A stretch of DNA of 64,000 bases from assembly GCF_026013365.1 (NCBI RefSeq), contig NZ_JAPDOE010000015.1, positions 1-64,000 on the forward strand, given 5' to 3'. Source of the stretch: Paenibacillus sp. LS1 (GTDB lineage: Bacteria; Bacillota; Bacilli; Paenibacillales; Paenibacillaceae). Below, piece after piece: positions 59,658 to 64,000 of the stretch (the stretch's first letter is position 1; each line of letters begins with the position of its first letter). The notes under the pieces are model-generated. The model was not told where the DNA came from and did not search any database. It worked only from the letters and a program-made list of their open reading frames with translations. Made by a program: the position numbers and the translations under genes.

Positions 59658-60533
59658 TCACGGCTGCGCGTCCTTATTAGGCTGCACTCCGCCATTGATA
59701 TCAGGCAAATCTGGCTCAAATTCAAGCTCGTTCCCTTGCAAATGGTCTGACGGCGCTTGTTGCTGGTTCTGGCTTGGGGGAGTTGTCGTCACTCCATTAC
59801 CGCTTGATACACCCGTATGACCTGATGGCAGCGCAATAGCCGGGGCATTACCGCCGTTGCTTCCTACCGGCTTGCCCTGATTATCGTAATAATACATGGG
59901 CACATCCCCGACAACCAAAAGATAGGAAATCGGGATTTCCGTATCGACCGTTTCGGGCTCCATATCGAAGGGCACCACAACCGCGACCTCAGCAATGATA
60001 TGAATGTACACTTCCACCAAGATCATGTTAATGCCTGCATTCTGCTGACGGGTGTTCAAGTCCACTTTGACAGCGCCTTGAGGCTCAATACGAACCGGTA
60101 TACTTGGACCAAATGAAGCCATCACGGGACTGCCCAGCGCCTGCCCCAGCGGTATCTTTTCTTTTAACATGTGTACATTCTGAAGCGTGGATTGCACGAT
60201 ATTCATCGTACTTGCGGTGATTCGCATATGCTCATTGTAGTTCAGCATGAAACCGGACACTTTCCCGGCGGTATCCGTCTTCCAGTCAATCAGCCCTTCG
60301 TTGGTTTTGCCATCTGCCACCTGTGCTGTAATCGCCTTGTTGATCGCTTCGGTCGCAATCTGCTTCACTCTAATCTTGGCCAAGTGCATGATTGGGGGCT
60401 TCATTTTCTTATCTACATAGGCAAAACCCTGCATTAAACAAAACGCGGTGACCAATAAAATGATCAACCACATTTTGCGTTTGCCGCTGGGCGGCTTACG
60501 GCGTCTCCGGCTTCGCCATCTTCTTCTCATCAT
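59658..60533 (-). CDS. yunB: Sporulation protein YunB
   Basis: YunB is a mother-cell sporulation membrane protein in B. subtilis. The 291-residue product has an Arg-rich start (RRRWRSRRRRKPP), one transmembrane helix (MWLIILLVTAFCLMQGFAYV), and the conserved extracytoplasmic domain (AINKAITAQV, IPLGQALGSPVMASFGPSIP, VRIEPQGAVKVDL, VYIHIIAEVAVVVPF). A long Pro/Gly/Asn-rich tail of about 60 residues is not part of the family core. GGAGGG lies eight bases before the ATG at 60533. Confidence 0.92.
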   Translation of the reverse strand: MMRRRWRSRRRRKPPSGKRKMWLIILLVTAFCLMQGFAYVDKKMKPPIMHLAKIRVKQIATEAINKAITAQVADGKTNEGLIDWKTDTAGKVSGFMLNYNEHMRITASTMNIVQSTLQNVHMLKEKIPLGQALGSPVMASFGPSIPVRIEPQGAVKVDLNTRQQNAGINMILVEVYIHIIAEVAVVVPFDMEPETVDTEIPISYLLVVGDVPMYYYDNQGKPVGSNGGNAPAIALPSGHTGVSSGNGVTTTPPSQNQQQAPSDHLQGNELEFEPDLPDINGGVQPNKDAQP

Positions 60534-60697
60534 CGAAGTGTCCCTCCCCTACGGGATGAGCTATAGGCTATATGTTAACCTTATGCACCGTTGTCCCGAA
60601 AAAGAAGGACAGTACGTGGACACTGGACAGAAAGTAATAACAAGTTAAAAGAGACAAGTCTTCACCATTGCTAATAGGAAAATACGAAAACAGAGAT

Positions 60698-60739
60698 AAA
60701 AAAAACTCCCGCCCGCAGATTAATCTGCATGGCGGGAGA
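60698..60739 (-). terminator. Terminator after fsa
   Basis: On the minus strand CTCCCGCC and GGCGGGAG pair, with inner GCAGATTAATCTGC, and TTTTTTTT follows, about 45 bases past the stop codon. Confidence 0.92.
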
Positions 60740-60783
60740 CATTATGTTCAGACCACCCAAAAACTCAGGCAACGTCTATCCTT

Positions 60784-61428
60784 TTATTTCGGAACAGATT
60801 CCCAATCTTTCAGGAAACGTTCAATGCCGCTGTCCGTCAGTGGGTGCTTCCAAAGAGTTGGCAAGAGCGAACCCGGAATGGTGGCAATGTGCGCACCGGA
60901 AAGGGCTGCATCTTCTACATGTTTGATATTGCGAATGCTTGCTGCGATAATCTCGGAAGGCAGATCATACATGTCCAAAATCAGACGCAGATCACGAATC
61001 AGTTTCATACCATCCACCGCAATATCATCTAAGCGCCCAACGAATGGACTGATGTAGGTTGCACCGGCTTTCGCCGCCATCAGGCCCTGTGCTGCGGAGA
61101 AGATCAGCGTTACATTGGTTTTGATCCCTTTTTGCGTCAACTCATGACAAGCATATAGCCCATCTTCGGTCATCGGCAATTTAATGACTACATTCGGTGC
61201 CCATTCTGCAATTTCATAAGCTTCCTTCAACATATCCTCGGCTTTGAGACCGATAACTTCAGCACTGACTGGGCCTTTAACAACGCCACAGATCTCCTGA
61301 ATGACTTCTTTAAATACGCGACCTTCTTTGGCAATCAAAGACGGGTTGGTCGTGACTCCATCCACCAGACCCAGACGTTCGATCCGTTTGATTTCTCCCA
61401 CATTCCCTGTATCCAAGAAAAATTTCAT
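60784..61428 (-). CDS. Fructose-6-phosphate aldolase / transaldolase (TalC-like)
   Basis: A small decameric class I aldolase of the non-oxidative pentose phosphate branch. The 214-residue protein has MKFFLDTGNVGEIKRIERLG, DGVTTNPSLIAKEG, the Schiff-base lysine in NVVIKLPMTEDG, and TNVTLIFSAAQGLMAAKAGA. Length and sequence fit TalC/Fsa; whether it acts as transaldolase (like B. subtilis YwjH) cannot be decided here. GGAGG precedes the ATG. It shares the strand with gnd and zwf, 87 bases after gnd. Confidence 0.92.
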   Translation of the reverse strand: MKFFLDTGNVGEIKRIERLGLVDGVTTNPSLIAKEGRVFKEVIQEICGVVKGPVSAEVIGLKAEDMLKEAYEIAEWAPNVVIKLPMTEDGLYACHELTQKGIKTNVTLIFSAAQGLMAAKAGATYISPFVGRLDDIAVDGMKLIRDLRLILDMYDLPSEIIAASIRNIKHVEDAALSGAHIATIPGSLLPTLWKHPLTDSGIERFLKDWESVPK

Positions 61429-61514
61429 GATATGTTACCTCCACTTGATGAATTCGTAAACACGATATAAGTCATTACCCGATGTTCATCATATGTTAAC
61501 AGTTATATATAAAT

Positions 61515-62408
61515 TTAATTTTTCTCTACAGCGTGACCGCCAAATTCGTTACGCAATGCTGCTACTACTTTACCTGTGAATGTATCTGTCTCCAGGGAAC
61601 GGTAACGCATCAGCAAGGACAAAGCGATAACTGGTGTAGCTGTTTGAAGGTCAAATGCCGTTTCTACCGTCCAACGTCCTTCGCCAGAAGAGTGCATTAC
61701 GCCTTTAATCTCATCAAGGTTCGCATCTTTGGAGAATGCACGTTCTGTAAGCTCCATCAACCAAGAGCGGATAACGGAACCGTTGTTCCATACACGAGCC
61801 ACTTGTTCGAAGTCGAAATCAAATCCACTTTTCTCCAATACGTCAAAACCTTCACCGATGGATGCCATCATACCGTACTCGATACCATTGTGAACCATTT
61901 TGAGGAAGTGACCGCTGCCCGCTTTACCTGCATACAGGTAGCCGTTCTCTACGGAAGTATCTTTGAATGCCGGTTCAACGATTGCCCAAGCTTCCGGGTC
62001 TCCACCGATCATGTAACATGCGCCATTACGTGCGCCTTCCATACCGCCAGATGTACCTGCATCCATGTAGTGAATGCCTTTAGGTTTCATCTCTTCGTAG
62101 CGACGGATGGATTCTTTGTAGTGGGAGTTACCTGCTTCAATAATGATGTCGCCTTTGGAGAGCAACGGGCTAACTTCAGCCAATACAGCGTCTACTACGT
62201 TGTGGGGAACCATGATCCACAATACACGTGGGGATTCGAGTGAAGCCACCATCTCTGCGTAAGAAGATACGCCTTCAGCGCCGTATTCTTTCATTTCTTT
62301 TACTGCTTCAGCGTTCAGGTCAAAAGCAACCACTTCGTGTTTGTGATCAATCAGGTTTCTACCCAGGTTCAATCCCATTTTTCCTAATCCGACAAGTCCA
62401 AGTTTCAT
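61515..62408 (-). CDS. gnd: 6-phosphogluconate dehydrogenase, short (NAD-type) form
   Basis: This enzyme oxidatively decarboxylates 6-phosphogluconate to ribulose 5-phosphate. The 297-residue length marks the short bacterial form, which often prefers NAD+, rather than the 470-residue NADP form. It has the dinucleotide motif GLVGLGKMGLNLG, MDAGTSGGMEGARNGACYMI, MVHNGIEYGMMASIGEGFDV and HSSGEGRWTVETA. GGAGG lies eight bases before the ATG. Repeat copy G separates it from zwf upstream. Confidence 0.94.
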   Translation of the reverse strand: MKLGLVGLGKMGLNLGRNLIDHKHEVVAFDLNAEAVKEMKEYGAEGVSSYAEMVASLESPRVLWIMVPHNVVDAVLAEVSPLLSKGDIIIEAGNSHYKESIRRYEEMKPKGIHYMDAGTSGGMEGARNGACYMIGGDPEAWAIVEPAFKDTSVENGYLYAGKAGSGHFLKMVHNGIEYGMMASIGEGFDVLEKSGFDFDFEQVARVWNNGSVIRSWLMELTERAFSKDANLDEIKGVMHSSGEGRWTVETAFDLQTATPVIALSLLMRYRSLETDTFTGKVVAALRNEFGGHAVEKN

Positions 62409-62490
62409 TTCAAAATCCTCCTGTTATGAACAATGTTTAATTTTCATTTGCGTTCAAAATTAAAAATAAGTGCTTAACGTTTGGAGAAGT

Positions 62491-62624
62491 AACCGTTCCG
62501 GTCACGAATCGTTCTTTTGATCGCTGTTATCCCCAGATTTTTTGAATCTCCTATATTAGGAGAAAATCCGGGGATAAAGGCGAACGCTTTGCTTCTTCAG
62601 AATCGATTTCGTCCCCTACACTAC
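62491..62624 (+). repeat. Interspersed intergenic repeat, copy G
   Basis: AATCGTTCTTTTGATCGCTG, then a stem TTATCCCCAGATTTT/AAAATCCGGGGATAA with inner CTCCT/AGGAG, then GGCGAACGCTTTGCTTCTTC and ATCGATTTCGTCCCCTACAC. No AGCTTTCT block. It lies between zwf and gnd on the opposite strand to both genes. Confidence 0.8.
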
Positions 62625-62691
62625 ATTCTCAGCGTTCAAGCCAACTCATTTTAAAACTGAACCACAAATCTATATTCAAAAATTTTCACGG

Positions 62692-62716
62692 CCTTCCGGT
62701 AATCATAACCGGAAGG
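62692..62716 (-). terminator. Hairpin downstream of zwf
   Basis: CCTTCCGGT and ACCGGAAGG form a perfect 9-base-pair stem with a 7-base loop. On the minus strand AAAATTTTTG follows. It may terminate zwf transcription although it lies 225 bases past the stop codon. Confidence 0.5.
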
Positions 62717-62940
62717 GCTTATGCAAAATTGGAACGGTATAATTCATAATTGATACTGTATATATCAGCATTTTGCATCATTCAATCCAAACTCGCTTAC
62801 GAGTACAAGCTCTAGGGAAATAAAACATTTCCTTCTATATCCTGCTGACTTGGAAGACGCAATTTGGTTTGTTCAAAATGTTCAATGGTGAGCAGCACGT
62901 ATTGTCGTTCTTTTCTCTTATGCTTACTTTTTCGGTACAC

Positions 62941-64000
62941 TTACCACCAACGGTAACCGTCTACTGCTGTCAGGCGATCTGCTGACTCTGGTCCATGCGA
63001 ACCTGCACTGTACGTATCCAGTGGCACGCTGCCCGCTTCGAATGCTTCCTGAATCGGTTGCACCCATTGCCATGCCAGCTCCACTTCGTTCCAGTGAGCG
63101 AAGAAGGTGGAATCTCCACGCATCGCATCAAAGATCAGATTCTCGTAAGCTTCAGGAATGTTACGTTTACCCGAGTTGAAGGTCATATGCATTGGTTCCA
63201 CTTCACCATGGTTCAATGGATTCTTCGCATTTAATTGAAGCGAGATGCTTTCTCCTGGACCAATCTCAATCGTCAGCAGGTTAGGTTCCGTTGTATTTTC
63301 GGATTCATGGCCGGTCTTCAGTGGAGCCTTGAATTCAACAACGATTCGGGTGGATTTTTCAGCCAGGCGTTTACCTGTACGGATGTAAAATGGAACCTCG
63401 CTCCAGAATGGATCATCGATCCACAGTCTCGCGGCAACATACGTCTCGTTCTGAGATCCAGCAGGGATGCCAGGCTCGTCCAGATATCCAACAACCGAAG
63501 CACCTTGCAACTCGCCTGCAGCATATTGCGCACGAACAACTTCAGAAGCGACGTTTTCTTTTGTCAAAGGACGAAGCGCTTCAGCAATCTTTTGCTTTTT
63601 GAATTGAATCTCTTCCGGTGTGCAGCGTTTTGGCAAATGCAAACCAATCATCATCAGCAACTGAAGCATATGGTTTTGGAACATGTCTCGCAGGGCACCG
63701 CTTTGGTCGTAATACGCGGCACGTTCTTCAACACCCACCGTCTCGCTTGCAGTAATCTGTACATTGGCGATATAGCGGTTAGACCACAGCGCCTGAATCA
63801 CAGGATTTGCATAGGTGAGCGTCTCAATATTTTGAACCATTGGTTTACCAAGGAAATGGTCAATGCGATAGATTTCTTCTTCCGCAAAGGTATTGCTCAA
63901 TTTTTCGTTCAGATCACGAGCTGATTGCAGGTCGTGTCCGAATGGTTTTTCGATAATCAGTTTCTTCCAGCCTTTGGTGTTACCCAGGCTACTTTCCTGA
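62941..64000 (-). CDS. zwf: Glucose-6-phosphate 1-dehydrogenase (3' part, cut by window edge)
   Basis: G6PD makes NADPH and 6-phosphogluconolactone from glucose 6-phosphate. The visible 352 residues are in frame to the window end and contain IIEKPFGHDL (dehydrogenase signature), YRIDHFLGKPMVQN with the catalytic histidine, FYIRTGKRL and a normal C-terminus. The first methionine-like codon at 63900 (a TTG) is internal, because coding continues to 64000. The N-terminal NADP-binding GxxGDLA motif must lie beyond the window. With gnd and fsa it forms a pentose phosphate locus. Confidence 0.95.
   Translation of the reverse strand, partial: QESSLGNTKGWKKLIIEKPFGHDLQSARDLNEKLSNTFAEEEIYRIDHFLGKPMVQNIETLTYANPVIQALWSNRYIANVQITASETVGVEERAAYYDQSGALRDMFQNHMLQLLMMIGLHLPKRCTPEEIQFKKQKIAEALRPLTKENVASEVVRAQYAAGELQGASVVGYLDEPGIPAGSQNETYVAARLWIDDPFWSEVPFYIRTGKRLAEKSTRIVVEFKAPLKTGHESENTTEPNLLTIEIGPGESISLQLNAKNPLNHGEVEPMHMTFNSGKRNIPEAYENLIFDAMRGDSTFFAHWNEVELAWQWVQPIQEAFEAGSVPLDTYSAGSHGPESADRLTAVDGYRWW

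Noticed and set aside
61533..62243. 236-residue frame antisense to gnd, and 229 residues antisense to zwf at 63235-63924
   Set aside because: Shadows of highly conserved enzymes; Cys- and His-rich translations typical of antisense frames.
1..64000. CRISPR arrays, tRNA or rRNA genes, intact insertion sequences, prophage
   Set aside because: No regularly spaced direct repeats, cloverleaf tRNA ends, rRNA-like blocks, transposase or phage structural genes were seen on reading the window. Dedicated searches (tRNAscan-SE, CRISPR finders) could not be run here.

Overview
The window is chromosomal DNA from a Gram-positive, endospore-forming, low-to-mid GC Firmicute, most likely Paenibacillus. The evidence is a set of Bacillales spore genes (sda, ylbJ, yunB, lytH/yunA, a YheC/D-type coat protein, two small acid-soluble spore proteins), an S-box (SAM-I) riboswitch, a tRNA-Trp T-box, strong AGGAGG ribosome binding sites with frequent TTG and GTG starts, and a gene order that partly matches the yui-yum-yut-yun region of Bacillus subtilis. 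Use of the futalosine enzyme MqnE for menaquinone and the many dispersed intergenic repeats fit Paenibacillus better than Bacillus. The genus call is inference. I see no rRNA, tRNA, CRISPR array, prophage or intact insertion sequence.

Layout. 0-8.6 kb: helicase loader dnaB, yuiB, coproheme decarboxylase hemQ, a type II NADH dehydrogenase with a coupled small gene, ferredoxin-NADP reductase yumC, a zinc-ribbon microgene whose ribosome binding site lies in a hairpin, the checkpoint gene sda with a DnaA-box and LexA-box control region, and an ATP-grasp spore gene. 8.8-15.6 kb: polyphosphate genes ppx and ppk converge and overlap, and ppk has a Pho-box-like upstream region. Then come an unidentified pseudoknotted RNA with its own terminator, a secreted GH53 galactanase and two adjacent copies of an interspersed repeat. 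15.6-24.7 kb: rarD, a 5'-truncated TIMP-like pseudogene, an NAD(P)-binding protein under a palindrome-covered promoter, Fe-S genes yutM, yuzB and yutI, mqnE with a long leader, yutJ, an SDR and a DUF2167 protein. 24.7-35 kb: metNIQ under a SAM-I riboswitch, a HEPN protein, ctaA, a thioredoxin-like protein, a DUF2515 protein, the MurJ-type flippase, DUF456 and a HAD phosphatase. 35-42 kb: two tandem class B penicillin-binding proteins and a membrane transglutaminase with its membrane partner. 42-54 kb: an MFS transporter, a YusF-like toprim protein, Sco, yfhP, two SASP genes, trpS with its T-box, a mutarotase, oligoendopeptidase PepF, yycC with a coupled zinc-ribbon gene, DUF2225 and a truncated haemoglobin. 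54-64 kb: a 31-residue membrane peptide, ylbJ, nadK, yutD-lipA, lytH, yunB, then fsa, gnd and the 3' part of zwf (pentose phosphate enzymes).

Functional themes are respiration and haem (hemQ, ndh, yumC, yutJ, mqnE, ctaA, sco, globin, Fe-S carriers), envelope assembly (murJ, two PBPs, transglutaminase, lytH), sporulation and its checkpoint, and NADPH/carbon metabolism (zwf, gnd, fsa, nadK). Most genes are single units bounded by clear intrinsic terminators. At least seven copies of one intergenic repeat and two copies of a MITE-like element fill many of the gaps.
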